Assembly (NCBI GenBank): GCA_902464115.1
Contig: CABQIF010000065.1
Coordinates: 1-12,096, forward strand
Source of the DNA: an uncultured Ruminococcus sp.
GTDB taxonomy: Bacteria; Bacillota; Clostridia; Oscillospirales; Ruminococcaceae
Reading direction: 5' to 3'
DNA length: 12,096 nucleotides
Shown here: positions 12,062 through 12,096 of the stretch, piece by piece
Layout of the letters: each line of letters begins with the position of its first letter
Position numbering within the stretch: the first letter of the stretch is position 1
Program-made: the position numbers and the translations under genes
The notes under the pieces: model-generated
Seen by the model: the letters and a program-made list of their open reading frames with translations, nothing else
Databases searched by the model: none
Told to the model about the DNA's origin: nothing

Positions 12062-12096
12062 GCCTTGGTACTGCTCGACAATCCAATTACGGATTA
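12053..12096 (-). CDS. Probable C-terminal end of a minus-strand gene (partial)
   Basis: Reading inward from the window edge on the minus strand gives IRNWIVEQYQGKK and a TAA stop (complement of 12053-12055). The sequence reads like a natural protein end, and the repeat series stops exactly here. With 13 codons it cannot be assigned to a family. Confidence 0.4.
   Translation of the reverse strand, partial: IRNWIVEQYQGKK

Overview
The window looks like chromosomal DNA of a spore-forming Clostridia, most likely the Oscillospiraceae/Ruminococcaceae group. The basis is gene content: a cysteine-type ribosomal protein L28, an scpA-scpB pair followed by a DUF2953 gene and the sporulation gene gerW (ytfJ), a dacF-type carboxypeptidase, and type I-C-like repeat sequences. 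I do not name a species. There are no rRNA or tRNA genes, no transposase, no reverse transcriptase and no cas gene in view.

Left part (1-1870, minus strand): a tandem-domain SseB-family protein starting at TTG, and rpmB. Each has its own vegetative-type promoter, and rpmB has a convincing intrinsic terminator. Middle part (1927-8475, plus strand): a strong promoter drives a site-2 protease homologue, scpA, scpB and a DUF2953 membrane protein. Then come gerW with a candidate forespore (sigma-G-like) promoter, a truncated tandem copy of gerW, dacF, an rluB-type pseudouridine synthase and metA. This is a housekeeping and sporulation block covering chromosome segregation, spore germination, cell-wall trimming, ribosome modification and methionine synthesis.

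Right part (8461-12052): the character changes. Three small stand-alone genes (yjbQ, a Sir2 deacylase, and a DUF5131/Gp37-Gp68 protein that appears to start at ATT) are separated by same-orientation copies of a 25-31 nt repeat (R) resembling a type I-C CRISPR repeat read in the sense starting GTTTCAATCC. Between the R copies lie seven copies (E1-E7, some truncated) of a structured element. Its AT-rich centre is conserved, and it is enclosed by about 20-nt arms that differ from copy to copy yet stay complementary. Each arm is two tandem 10-mers of the form N5+RGTCR, and the N5 word is characteristic of the copy. An upstream leader often carries the same word again and could compete for pairing. 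R copies touch or encode the 3' ends of metA, yjbQ and the DUF5131 gene. I do not recognise this composite system; it is the main discovery candidate here.

The window ends with an intrinsic terminator and what is probably the last 13 codons of a minus-strand gene.
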